Part shown: piece after piece, positions 26,461 to 34,521 of the stretch
How the letters are laid out: each line of letters opens with the position of its first letter
How positions within the stretch are numbered: the stretch's first letter is position 1
Assembly: GCA_905214105.1 (NCBI GenBank)
Contig: CAJMKK010000008.1
Coordinates: 49,335-113,334 of the forward strand
From: an uncultured bacterium
GTDB lineage: Bacteria > Actinomycetota > Coriobacteriia > Coriobacteriales > Coriobacteriaceae
Reading direction: 5' to 3'
DNA: 64,000 nucleotides
Made by a program: the position numbers and the translations under genes
The notes under the pieces: generated by a model
The model's database searches: none
Seen by the model: only the letters and a program-made list of their open reading frames with translations
What the model was told of the DNA's origin: nothing

Positions 26461-27929
26461 CGGGCGCCGCCTTCCCCACCTGCGGCGCTGCAGTTAGCAA
26501 GCGAGACCACCTCAACGGATGGGTTCCCCTCGACAGAGAGGTCCTCCCCGACAGGCGACTCAGCAAGCGCGCCGACTTCGGCAAGCTCCTCGGCATCCGC
26601 GCCCGCACCACGCGCGCTGACGAGGAACACGGGGTTTTGCGCCTTCATAAGATGGTGCGAGCCTACAGCCTCGGCACGGGCGGCCGACACCTGGCACGCC
26701 TCGAACCCCTTAAAGCGCGAACCCGAGAGGAGCGCGAACGCCTCGGTGAGCGTCTCAACGGTGACGCATGGCACGCACAGGCGAACCTGCGAGTTCTTCT
26801 CGAGCGCCGCCTCCACGATGGAGGGAAGCTCGCCCGCGCTCCCGCCGACGAACACGGCGTCGGGGACGGGCAGTTTCGCGAGCGCTTCGGGGGCGACACC
26901 GGGGACCGCATGCACGTTGCCGCACCCGAATGCATCCGCGTTCTCTCGGATGAGCCGCACGCCGGTCGCGTTGCGCTCGACCGCCCATACCGACCCCGCT
27001 CGCGCGACGAGCGCCGCCTCGATCGAAACGCTCCCCGTGCCGGCGCCGACATCCCACACGGTGTCGGTCGCGGTAAGGCGCAGCTTCGCGAGCGCGACGG
27101 CGCGCACCTCCTGCTTGGTCATGGGAACGTCGCCGCGGATGAAGAGCTCGTCGGGAATGCCCGAGGAAGCGTACGGCCAGCGGGAGCTCGCGGCGCGGGA
27201 TGCGCCCGCAGAGTCCGCCGCGAAAGAAGCCGCCGCGGGCGCAGACGCGCCGGCCGGCGTCTCGGAGGCTGCGCTAGAGCCCGCAGGCGAACCGGCGCAG
27301 CCTGCGAACTCGATAAGCATCACGTTCAAGTCGTCGAACGTCTGACCTGCGATTTCACTTGCGGTCGCGCAGGTGATGCGCTCGTCGGGGTACGACAGGC
27401 GCTCGGCCACCGTCACGCGCGCGTCCCCGAAGCCAGCCTGCACAAGCTCGCCCGAAAGCCGCGAGGGGTCTTCCCCGCCCGACGTGGCGAGGAAGAGCTC
27501 ACCTGCGCGCTCGGCCTCGGCCACGATGTCGCACGCCACGCCGTGAGCGCTCGCGAAGCGCCAATCCTGCCATGGACGCGCGAGGCGCGCGGCGAGATAC
27601 GACGCTGAGCTTATGCCGGGAATGACGCGCACGTCCACCTGCGCGTCGCCGGAGAGCGCCTCCACCAGGCGGCGCGCGCCGCTGAACAGCCCCACATCGC
27701 CCGTCATCACGACCACGGCGCGCTGCCACGACGCCGCATCGGTGAGCGCGGCGACGATGTCCGCCGTCTTCACGAGCTCGCATCTCACCACGTCGGGCGG
27801 CACGTCGATGCTGACAAGCGCGCGATGAGCGCCGATGACCACGTCGGCGATGTCAATCGCGTCGAGCGCCGCGCGCGAGAGCAAGTCGGGGTTTCCGGGC
27901 CCCGCCCCGATGATCGTTACCTTTCGCAT
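26457..27929 (-). CDS. cbiET: fused precorrin-6Y C5,15-methyltransferase/decarboxylase (CbiET, CobL-like)
   Basis: One 490-aa chain carries both C5/C15 methylation and C12 decarboxylation. Residues 1-208 are the CbiE-type tetrapyrrole methylase (IIGAGPGNPDLLSRAAL at the start, VIPGISSASYLAARL near 102). Residues 210-250 are an Ala/Ser/Gly linker of low complexity. Residues 251-450 are CbiT, with the SAM motif WDVGAGTGSVSIEAAL near 292. About 40 Glu/Ala/Val-rich residues end the protein. The start overlaps the cbiH stop by 13 bp. Confidence 0.95.
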   Translation of the reverse strand: MRKVTIIGAGPGNPDLLSRAALDAIDIADVVIGAHRALVSIDVPPDVVRCELVKTADIVAALTDAASWQRAVVVMTGDVGLFSGARRLVEALSGDAQVDVRVIPGISSASYLAARLARPWQDWRFASAHGVACDIVAEAERAGELFLATSGGEDPSRLSGELVQAGFGDARVTVAERLSYPDERITCATASEIAGQTFDDLNVMLIEFAGCAGSPAGSSAASETPAGASAPAAASFAADSAGASRAASSRWPYASSGIPDELFIRGDVPMTKQEVRAVALAKLRLTATDTVWDVGAGTGSVSIEAALVARAGSVWAVERNATGVRLIRENADAFGCGNVHAVPGVAPEALAKLPVPDAVFVGGSAGELPSIVEAALEKNSQVRLCVPCVTVETLTEAFALLSGSRFKGFEACQVSAARAEAVGSHHLMKAQNPVFLVSARGAGADAEELAEVGALAESPVGEDLSVEGNPSVEVVSLANCSAAGGEGGAR

Positions 27930-28660
27930 GGAATCTCCCGATACCCGCGCGGCGTGACCATACGGCCGCCTACGCGCTTCGTGTCCGCGTTGCCGACGAA
28001 CACGGTGGTGAACATGTCGGCGTCGAACTCCCCCAGCTCGGAGAGCCTGCACATGCCCGACTGCTGCCCCTCGCGCCCGATGTTGCGTACCCAGCCGCAG
28101 AGCGTGTCGGGGGCCTTCCATTCGAGCATAATCTTCGCCGCGCGCGAGAGCCTGTCGGCGCGCTTTCTGCTGCGCGGGTTGTACAAACAGATGCAGAAGT
28201 CGGCGCTCGCCACGGCGGCGAGCCTGCGCTCGATGACCTCCCACGGCGTGAGCAGATCGGAGAGCGACACGACCGCGAAGTCGTGGGCAAGCGGGGCGCC
28301 GAGCACCGCCGACCCGCTCTGAGCCGCGGTGGCCCCGGCGATAACTTCCACGTCTACATCGGGGAAGTCCTCAGCAAGCTCCAGCACGGGGCTCGCCATG
28401 CCGTACACGCCCGCGTCACCGCTGCACACAAGCGCCACGGCTTCTCCGCTCTGCGCGCGCGAAAGCGCCAGGCGGCACCGTTCGACCTCGTGCATCATCG
28501 GCGTCGCGAGATGCGCCGCGTCGGGCACGGCGGCGAGCGCGAGCTCCACGTATTTCGTGTACCCCACAACGATGTCGGCCGCCTCGAGCGCGCGCCGAGC
28601 CGCAATCGTCATGCCGTCGGGGCCGCCCGGGCCGATCCCCACCACGAAGAGCTTTCCCAT
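27917..28660 (-). CDS. cbiH: cobalt-precorrin-3 C17-methyltransferase (ring contraction)
   Basis: Methylates C17 and drives ring contraction. The protein is 247 aa. It starts MGKLFVVGIGPGGPDGMT (tetrapyrrole methylase motif at 8-16). Also present are LVCSGDAGVYGMA, VIAGATAAQSGSAVLGAPLAHDF and ICLYNPRSRKR, the last typical of CbiH/CobJ. The ATG at 28660 lies 5 nt from GGAG and overlaps the cbiG stop by one base. A GTG one codon earlier is too close to the ribosome site. Confidence 0.95.
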   Translation of the reverse strand: MGKLFVVGIGPGGPDGMTIAARRALEAADIVVGYTKYVELALAAVPDAAHLATPMMHEVERCRLALSRAQSGEAVALVCSGDAGVYGMASPVLELAEDFPDVDVEVIAGATAAQSGSAVLGAPLAHDFAVVSLSDLLTPWEVIERRLAAVASADFCICLYNPRSRKRADRLSRAAKIMLEWKAPDTLCGWVRNIGREGQQSGMCRLSELGEFDADMFTTVFVGNADTKRVGGRMVTPRGYREIPCER

Positions 28661-29793
28661 CACAGCTCCTTAAACGAAAGTTCGATAGTTACCTTGGAAA
28701 ACGCGACGGTCACGCCGCCGTGAGCGAGCTTCGGGAAGATAAGTTTGCCCCCGTCCGCAAGCGCCGCGCGCTCGCACACGTTGTCGACCCCCACCGTCGC
28801 GCGCACGAAATCAGATGGTGAAACGCTGCCTTCGACCTGCGACAACTCCTCTACGGAATACGTCGCAAGCGGTATATTGCGCGCGCGGCAGAAGGCGAGC
28901 AGACCCTCCTCGTGCGCCTTCACGTCGATCGTCGCCGCCTCGCGCACGGCCGAAGGCAAGATGCCCGCCTGCCCGCACGCGAGAAGAAACGCCTCCCCGA
29001 TCGCTTCGGCGCACGCACCGCGACGGCACCCTATGCCCGCAACGATGCAGGGCACGACAAGGCGAAGCGGCTCGGGCACAGGCGCCTGCGCCCGCACGCC
29101 CGCCGGCTTCCCCGTCTCGCCGGCGGGCACGACCTCGCCCGTTGTCTCCGCCGCGCGAACGGACGCACCTGCATTCGCGCCAGCGAACGGCGACACGACG
29201 ATATCGGCCCGAGCGCGGTCGGACGCAATGTCAACCCCCTCAGGCGGCTGTCCCGAAATCGGCATGTCGGAATAGAGCGCCACGCGCCCGCCCGAGAGCA
29301 GCCGCGCCGACACTCGCTTGATAGCCTCGGGATTCGAAACGGCGAGCCCCGCACAGCGCGCCCACGTATCCACCGCCCACACGCCGCGGACGTCGGTCGC
29401 CGTGGTGATGACGGGGATGGCCCCTGCCGCACGTGCCACATATTGCGCAAGCTCGTTCGCACCGCCCAAATGCCCCGACAAAAGTGGGACGGCAAAGCGC
29501 CCCGCCTCGTCGATCACCACAACCGCGGAATCGGTTGCCTTCGAGGCGACATGCGGCGCGATCGCCCGCACGGCGATGCCCGCCGCGCCCACGAACAGAA
29601 GCGCGTCCGACGCTTCCCACGCGAGCGCCGTCCATGCGCGCAGGTCGGCCTTCCCCTCGCCGAACCCGCGCGAAACGGAAACGTCCCAGCCAGGGTCATC
29701 TTCACCTGTCTGCGCGCAATCGGAAAGCGCGCGTGCGGTGCGCTCAGCCAACGCATACCCCCTCTCGGTGAACGCTATGCAGGAAACCCTCAT
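28660..29793 (-). CDS. cbiG: cobalt-precorrin-5A hydrolase
   Basis: Opens the delta-lactone of cobalt-precorrin-5A and releases acetaldehyde, a step specific to the oxygen-independent route. The protein is 377 aa. The N-terminal domain has ALLFVGAAGIAVRAIAPHV and VPLLSGHLGGANELAQ. A Gly/Ala/Glu-rich spacer lies at about 205-245. The C-terminal domain has VAGIGCRRGACAEAIGEAF and the closing GGVTVAFSKVTIELSF. It begins directly against the cbiL stop. Confidence 0.95.
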   Translation of the reverse strand: MRVSCIAFTERGYALAERTARALSDCAQTGEDDPGWDVSVSRGFGEGKADLRAWTALAWEASDALLFVGAAGIAVRAIAPHVASKATDSAVVVIDEAGRFAVPLLSGHLGGANELAQYVARAAGAIPVITTATDVRGVWAVDTWARCAGLAVSNPEAIKRVSARLLSGGRVALYSDMPISGQPPEGVDIASDRARADIVVSPFAGANAGASVRAAETTGEVVPAGETGKPAGVRAQAPVPEPLRLVVPCIVAGIGCRRGACAEAIGEAFLLACGQAGILPSAVREAATIDVKAHEEGLLAFCRARNIPLATYSVEELSQVEGSVSPSDFVRATVGVDNVCERAALADGGKLIFPKLAHGGVTVAFSKVTIELSFKEL

Positions 29794-30483
29794 CTAGCGC
29801 ACCACCATCGTCGAGAAGTAGCTGCCCCGATCGGGCACATCGTCGAGCGAGCGGTACACGCGCTCGCCCGGAAGCCCACAGTCCTCTACGAGCTCGGCAC
29901 CGTCGAAGGCGCCCTCCTCGCGAAGGATGCGCTTCGTGTCCGCAAGCGAGCGCCGCGCCTTCATGACCACCTTCGTCCCCGGCCAGCCAATTGCGCGGCG
30001 CACGTCATCGTAGCCGCCGGGCACGATGTGCAGAGGCGACGACATCTCGGGCGTGAGGTCGCGCTCGAGCGCCGCGGCGACCGCGCAGGAGCTCGGCACG
30101 CCGGGAATGGCGCGCGCCTCGAACCCGCGGGCGCGCACGTCGGGCGCTATGCGCTGGAAGGTGGCGTAGATGCTCGGGTCCCCCAGGTTCAGCAGCGCGA
30201 CGTCGCGGGCCGCATCCAGGTGCGCGACAAGCTCGCGAACAAGCGAGGCATGCTCGGCCGCGCGGCGCTCGAGATCGCGCGTCATCGAGAATCGCACGGG
30301 GATCACCGTCTTGCCTGTAAGGTCGACGGCGCCGCGCACGATGTCGAGCGCGACCATGACCCCGTCCGCCGTCTGCGGTGCGGCGATGACCGGACACGAT
30401 TCGATTGTGCGGACGGCCTTGATCGTGAGAAGCTCGGGGTCGCCAGGCCCCGTGCCCACCCCGTACAGCACGCCTTTACTCAT
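29794..30483 (-). CDS. cbiL: cobalt-precorrin-2 C20-methyltransferase
   Basis: Adds the C20 methyl, the first methylation after cobalt insertion. The protein is 229 aa. It starts MSKGVLYGVGTGPGDPELLT (motif at 7-19). Later blocks are VALLNLGDPSIYATF and AIPGVPSSCAVAAALERDL, characteristic of CbiL/CobI. The preferred ATG overlaps the cbiD stop by 8 bp. Ten more upstream codons are open but only shadow cbiD. Confidence 0.95.
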   Translation of the reverse strand: MSKGVLYGVGTGPGDPELLTIKAVRTIESCPVIAAPQTADGVMVALDIVRGAVDLTGKTVIPVRFSMTRDLERRAAEHASLVRELVAHLDAARDVALLNLGDPSIYATFQRIAPDVRARGFEARAIPGVPSSCAVAAALERDLTPEMSSPLHIVPGGYDDVRRAIGWPGTKVVMKARRSLADTKRILREEGAFDGAELVEDCGLPGERVYRSLDDVPDRGSYFSTMVVR

Positions 30484-31660
30484 ACCTCGCCCCCAATTCC
30501 CCGATAACAGCATCGGCGCCCGACGTGCGGAAAAGCTCGCGGCGCTCGGCGTCGAACACGACCGCGGCGATGTCGCATGCGCCCGCCGCGCGGCGGCGCA
30601 ACCTGTCCTCGATTGCCGCAGCGAGCGAGGCGCGCGCAGCGTCCCCCACGCCGGCGGCCTCGATTACTTCGAGCGCCGCCGTGGTCGTGACCGACGACAT
30701 GATCTCGCGCACGGTCTTCGTGCCCGCGCCGGCCAAGGCCGCGTGGGCGGCCAGAATCTCCGCGCGGCAGTCGGCGGTACGCGAATGGGTGTCCATGATG
30801 CCGCCCGCGACCTTCACCAGCTTGCCGATGTGTCCCACAAGAAGGACATTGGTAAATCCCTCGCGAACGCAGCGATCAATCGCATCGCCCACAAAGTTGG
30901 AGATGAAGACCACCGGCGCACCGTTTAGGTGGAAATGCCCCGAGATGAACTGCCCGCCGTAGTTGCCGGGCGTGAGCACGACGCCGCGCCGCCCCATAGC
31001 CGCATGCTGCCGGATCTCGAGCTCGATGCTGTCGCGCAAGGCAGCGAGGCTGCGCGGCTCGACGATGCCCGTCGTGCCCAGGATGGAGATGCCGCCCTCT
31101 ATCCCCAGGTGCGGGTTGAAGGTCTTTCCGGCAAGGGCAACACCCTCGGGTACCGAAATCGTCACAGCAATATTTCCAGAAAAGCCGTGCGCGGCGCACA
31201 CCTCGCGCACCGCCGAAGTAATCATCGCGCGCGGCGTCGCGTTGATGGCGGCCGCCCCCACCGGCTGCTCGAGCCCGGGCAACGTCACGCGCCCCACGCC
31301 CACGCCGCCATCGACGGAAACTTCCGATTCGTGCGCGGGCACAACCTTGCTGCCCGCAGCGCCCGCGCCCGACCCCGCATGTCCCACGCGCGCGTACACG
31401 AGCACGCCGTCGGTCACATCGGCATCGTCGCCTGCGTCCTTTCGCACGGCGCACTGGGCGCACCCCTCGCCGATGCATGCGTCGACCACGTTCGCCTCGA
31501 CGGGCAGCCCGCCGGGGGTGACGATCGACACGCGGCCGACGGGCTCTCGTGACAAGAGCATCTCGCAGGCCGCCTTCGCCGCGAGCGCGGCGCAACTCCC
31601 CGTGGTGTAGCCGCAGCGCAGGCGCGTCGTCCCGGTATATATGTAGTGCTCGAAGGCCAC
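30476..31660 (-). CDS. cbiD: cobalt-precorrin-5B C1-methyltransferase
   Basis: The C1-methylating enzyme of the anaerobic branch; its presence with cbiG separates this operon from the aerobic pathway. The protein is 394 aa with a GTG start 1 bp after the cbiF stop. Diagnostic features are LRCGYTTGSCAALAAKAA (about 14-31), TPGNYGGQFI, NFVGDAIDRCVREGF and LLVGHIGKLVKVAGGIMDTH. A Gly/Ala-rich insertion occurs at about 100-125. Confidence 0.96.
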   Translation of the reverse strand: MAFEHYIYTGTTRLRCGYTTGSCAALAAKAACEMLLSREPVGRVSIVTPGGLPVEANVVDACIGEGCAQCAVRKDAGDDADVTDGVLVYARVGHAGSGAGAAGSKVVPAHESEVSVDGGVGVGRVTLPGLEQPVGAAAINATPRAMITSAVREVCAAHGFSGNIAVTISVPEGVALAGKTFNPHLGIEGGISILGTTGIVEPRSLAALRDSIELEIRQHAAMGRRGVVLTPGNYGGQFISGHFHLNGAPVVFISNFVGDAIDRCVREGFTNVLLVGHIGKLVKVAGGIMDTHSRTADCRAEILAAHAALAGAGTKTVREIMSSVTTTAALEVIEAAGVGDAARASLAAAIEDRLRRRAAGACDIAAVVFDAERRELFRTSGADAVIGELGARYE

Positions 31661-31661
31661 G

Positions 31662-32453
31662 CTAGCTGCTCGCCTTCCGATACCCCGTGGCAAACGAAGG
31701 GTCGTAAAGCTTGCTGCGCTCATACGACTCCGCTTGCGCGCCGTTGTGCGCAAGCCCGCCGCGAGCTCCGAGCACACGGCCCACCACCACGAGCGCGGTG
31801 CGGTCGATGCCCTCTCGCGCGCCCGCATCGGCGAGCGTGCCCACTGTGCATCGCACCACGCGCTCCTCAGGCCAGGTCGCCTTGTACACGAGCGCCGCCG
31901 GCTCGTCGGAGCTGCGGCCCGCGGCCAAAAGCTCGGCGGAAAGCTCGGCGAGCATACCCGAGCTCAGGAAGATGACCATAGTCGAGCCGCTTTCCGCCAT
32001 GGTGCGCATGCCCTCGCCCGCGGGCATGGGGGTACGTCCGGAAAGCCGCGTGATCACGACCGACTGGCTGATTCCCGGCAGCGTGTATTCCTGGCGAAGC
32101 GCCGCCGCGGCACCGCAAAAGCTCGACACGCCGGGCACCACCTCGTAGTCCACGCCGCGCACGTCGAGTGCGTCCATCTGCTCTTGGATGGCGCCGTACA
32201 GGCACGGGTCGCCCGTGTGCAGGCGCACAACTTCCTCGCCCCGCGCATCCGCCGCGCACATCACGTCGAGCACTTCCTCCAAGGTCATGTGCACGCTGTC
32301 GTAGACGATGCAGGATTCCTTGCACTCGGCGAGCAGCTCGGGGTTCACAAGGCTCCCCGCCCAAACGACCACGTCGGCCGCGCGCAGAAGACGAGCCCCG
32401 CGCAGCGTGATAAGGTCGGCGGCGCCCGAGCCTGCGCCAACGATATGAATCAT
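31662..32453 (-). CDS. cbiF: cobalt-precorrin-4 C11-methyltransferase
   Basis: Adds the C11 methyl. The protein is 263 aa, normal for CbiF/CobM. It starts MIHIVGAGSGAADLITLRGA, with VVWAGSLVNPELL, RLHTGDPCLYGAIQEQMDAL, VVPGVSSFCGAAAALRQEYT and ALVYKATWPEERVVR. It is the first gene of the minus operon. GGGAAGG lies 7 nt before the chosen ATG, and the 48 codons open upstream have no support. Its leader overlaps the divergent control region. Confidence 0.96.
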   Translation of the reverse strand: MIHIVGAGSGAADLITLRGARLLRAADVVVWAGSLVNPELLAECKESCIVYDSVHMTLEEVLDVMCAADARGEEVVRLHTGDPCLYGAIQEQMDALDVRGVDYEVVPGVSSFCGAAAALRQEYTLPGISQSVVITRLSGRTPMPAGEGMRTMAESGSTMVIFLSSGMLAELSAELLAAGRSSDEPAALVYKATWPEERVVRCTVGTLADAGAREGIDRTALVVVGRVLGARGGLAHNGAQAESYERSKLYDPSFATGYRKASS

Positions 32454-32584
32454 CCGAGCCTTCCCTTCCCATTTCTCATCGCAACCGTTTACGCCGCCCT
32501 TCGCGCAGCGGGCAAAACACGGCGCCTGCGGCGGCAATCGGCGCAAATACGCAGGCAGGAGGCGCAATGCAGCCCGCCCTGGCT

Positions 32585-32613
32585 TTGACACGTTCACAAG
32601 TGCCCACTATCAT
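32585..32613 (+). promoter_or_regulatory. sigma-70-type promoter for the riboswitch-chelatase-transport operon
   Basis: TTGACA (32585-32590) and TATCAT (32608-32613) are separated by exactly 17 nt, a near-consensus housekeeping promoter. Transcription should begin near 32620, just before the riboswitch. The -10 lies in the near-palindrome ACTATCATAGT, whose minus-strand reading offers TATGAT, so a divergent promoter for the cbiF operon may overlap it. Confidence 0.7.
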
Positions 32614-32621
32614 AGTAAAAG

Positions 32622-32790
32622 TTTCGGCAACGAGCATATGACAATCGGATAAAAGGAAATGACCGGCGCGGCGCCCGCACAGCCCGCGCTGGCTTGCGGA
32701 GGGAACCAGGTGGGAATCCTGGGCAAGGGACATTACTGTATAGGACGCGCGGGCGAACCGCCTCGCGCCCCAAGCCAGACTGCTTCGCCT
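32622..32790 (+). ncRNA. cobalamin riboswitch
   Basis: The conserved core of adenosylcobalamin-type riboswitches is visible: GGGAACCAGGTGGGAATCC at about 32701-32719, then CAAGGGACATTACTGTAT at about 32724-32741, and a B12-box-like AAGCCAGACTGC at about 32772-32783. It lies between a consensus promoter and the exported CbiK gene, so binding of a corrinoid would be expected to lower expression of that operon. The outer limits are approximate. The switch reads on the plus strand only; I see no matching core for the minus cbi operon. Confidence 0.85.
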
Positions 32791-32793
32791 TTT

Positions 32794-32852
32794 CCTCACG
32801 GCATCGCCGTGGCGTTAGCTCCTTGTGAACCCCGAGGGGGTGCGCTTTTCTT
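32794..32852 (+). promoter_or_regulatory. possible riboswitch expression platform
   Basis: CACGGC and GCCGTG form a hairpin (about 32797-32811). Further on, ACCCC-GAG-GGGGT (32829-32841) is followed by GCGCTTTTCTTT. The second could be a weak intrinsic terminator controlled by the riboswitch. Its short stem makes this uncertain; sequestration of the ribosome site is the alternative. Confidence 0.35.
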
Positions 32853-32912
32853 TCGCTTGTGCCGACAAGCAACTGTCGCCGGGGGACCGGCAAACCGAGG
32901 AAAGGAAAAACC

Positions 32913-33839
32913 ATGTCCGACCAGATGTCACGCCGCGGCTTCATGGGCGCCGCAGCAACCGGAGCCGTCGCGCTCGCCGGAGTCGCGCTCGCGGGCTGCT
33001 CCAACACCTCCGCGAGTTCCGAGAAATCGAGTGAAAAGGAGAAGGCCGCGAAGCCGGTCATCCTCGTCACGAGCTTCGGCACGAGCTACAACGACTCGCG
33101 CCACATCACCATCGGCGCCATCGAAGACGCTATCCGCGAGAAGTACTGGCAGGACTATGACATCCGCCGCGCCTTCACCGCGCAGATCATTATCGACAAG
33201 CTGAAGAAGCGCGACGGCATCACGATCGACAACATGACCGAGGCGCTCGACCGCTGCGTGGAAGACGGCGTGAAGGAAATCGTCGTGCAGCCGACGCATC
33301 TCATGGCTGGCCTGGAATACTCCGACGTGAAAGACGAGCTCGACAAGTACGCCGACAAGTTCGACAAGATCTCGCTCGGGGACCCGCTGCTCACCTCCGA
33401 CGACGACTACAAGAAGGTGGCCGCAGCCATTAAGGAGAACATGGCGTCCTTCGACGACGGCGAGACGGCGCTGTGCCTCATGGGCCACGGCACCGAAGCC
33501 GATTCCAACGCCGACTATGCCAAGATGCAGGAAGTGTTCAAGAACGAGGGCTTGACGCAGTTCTTCGTCGGCACCGTCGAGGCTGAACCGACCTGCGAGG
33601 ATGTTATCGCCGCCGCGAGCGCCGCAGGGTACAAGAAGGCCGTGCTCGCGCCGTTCATGGTGGTCGCGGGCGACCACGCGAACAACGACATGGCAGACGA
33701 GACCGACCCCGACAGCTGGGCTGCGAAGTTCGTGGCCGCCGGCTTCGAAGTGACGTGCCTGCTCCAGGGTCTGGGACAGAACGCCGCGGTCGACGACATC
33801 TACGTCTCGCACGTGGACGACGCCATCGCCAAGCTCTAA
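32913..33839 (+). CDS. cbiK: exported CbiK-type cobalt/metal chelatase lipoprotein
   Basis: Anaerobic-type cobaltochelatase family (CbiK), 308 aa. The first 29 residues are a twin-arginine lipoprotein signal (SRRGFM at 6-11, hydrophobic core, lipobox LAGC with Cys29), so the protein should fold inside and be tethered outside. The catalytic domain has ILVTSFGTSYNDSR near the start, LMGHGTEADSNADY (His about 192), VEAEPT (about 222-227) and APFMVVAGDHANNDM (His about 255); the two His match the metal-binding pair of CbiK. GAGGAAAGG precedes the ATG. Because it sits with uptake genes and is exported, its substrate could be environmental cobalt, haem or a corrinoid rather than cytosolic sirohydrochlorin. 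Confidence 0.88.
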   Translation: MSDQMSRRGFMGAAATGAVALAGVALAGCSNTSASSEKSSEKEKAAKPVILVTSFGTSYNDSRHITIGAIEDAIREKYWQDYDIRRAFTAQIIIDKLKKRDGITIDNMTEALDRCVEDGVKEIVVQPTHLMAGLEYSDVKDELDKYADKFDKISLGDPLLTSDDDYKKVAAAIKENMASFDDGETALCLMGHGTEADSNADYAKMQEVFKNEGLTQFFVGTVEAEPTCEDVIAAASAAGYKKAVLAPFMVVAGDHANNDMADETDPDSWAAKFVAAGFEVTCLLQGLGQNAAVDDIYVSHVDDAIAKL

Positions 33840-33848
33840 ACTCGCCGC

Positions 33849-33920
33849 GCACGGGGGCGCCGGTCGCGTCCCCGTGCAACGGGCATGCGCCTTCCCCGAC
33901 TGACGGCGCATGCCCGTTGC
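33849..33920 (+). repeat. two adjacent hairpins between cbiK and the small lipoprotein gene
   Basis: GCACGGGG (33849-33856) pairs with CCCCGTGC (33870-33877). Next, GCAACGGGCATGCGCC (33876-33891) pairs perfectly with GGCGCATGCCCGTTGC (33905-33920). The two share two bases. There is no T-tract. Such strong stems inside an operon may act as a processing or stability element that sets different levels for the chelatase and downstream genes. Confidence 0.75.
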
Positions 33921-33983
33921 ATTCGCATCCCGCCCGCCCACCGCACGGCGCGGGCGGTCGAAGCGATTGAAAGGAACCCCTCC

Positions 33984-34517
33984 ATGTTGAAGAAAACCCT
34001 CGTCTTCGCCCTGTCGGCGGCGCTTCTCGCGTTCTCGCTCGCCGGCTGCGCCGGAAATTCAAGCGACAGCGCAAAGGCAAGCGATGCCGATTCCCAGGAA
34101 AAGACCGAACAGGCGGCCGATGCGCCCGAGGGCGCAAGCGCTGCCCCCATTACCGCCGACAAGGTGGCTGACGGCACCTATCCAATCACCGTAGATTCCA
34201 GCTCGAACATGTTCAGGATTGTGGACGCCCAGCTCGTCGTGGAAAACGGCTCCATGCACTGCGTGATGACACTTTCCGGCACGGGCTACGGCAAGCTCTT
34301 CATGGGCACGGGCGACGAGGCTGCCGCCGCGAGCGAGGCCGACTTCATCCCCTATGTGGAAAACGCGGAAGGCAAGTACACCTACGACGTGCCCGTTGAA
34401 GCGCTCGACGAGGACACCGCCTGCGCCGCGTGGAGCATTAAAAGGGAGCGGTGGTACGACCGCACGCTCGTGTTCGAATCCGCCGGCGTCGATCTGCGCG
34501 CCGACGCGCTGAAGTAA
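33984..34517 (+). CDS. small lipoprotein with a beta-rich domain shared with the next protein
   Basis: A 177-aa lipoprotein. The signal MLKKTLVFAL...SLAGC has lipobox Cys22, and a Ser/Ala/Asp/Glu linker runs to about 55. The single C-terminal domain (DGTYPITVDSSSNMFRIVDA near its start, SGTGYGKLFMGTGDEA in the middle, YDVPVEALDEDTACAAW later) aligns with the N-terminal domain of the next gene product. The pattern resembles small beta-sandwich ligand-binding domains of the NEAT kind, but I cannot confirm that. GAAAGGA precedes the ATG. Probable role: surface capture of a tetrapyrrole or metal ligand for the transporter. Confidence 0.8.
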   Translation: MLKKTLVFALSAALLAFSLAGCAGNSSDSAKASDADSQEKTEQAADAPEGASAAPITADKVADGTYPITVDSSSNMFRIVDAQLVVENGSMHCVMTLSGTGYGKLFMGTGDEAAAASEADFIPYVENAEGKYTYDVPVEALDEDTACAAWSIKRERWYDRTLVFESAGVDLRADALK

Positions 34518-34521
34518 CGCC

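Noticed and set aside
32454-32640. A second cobalamin riboswitch for the minus cbi operon
   Set aside because: The reverse strand here lacks the GGGAA/GGTG/AATCC core and the ACTGT segment. Only the plus strand carries them.
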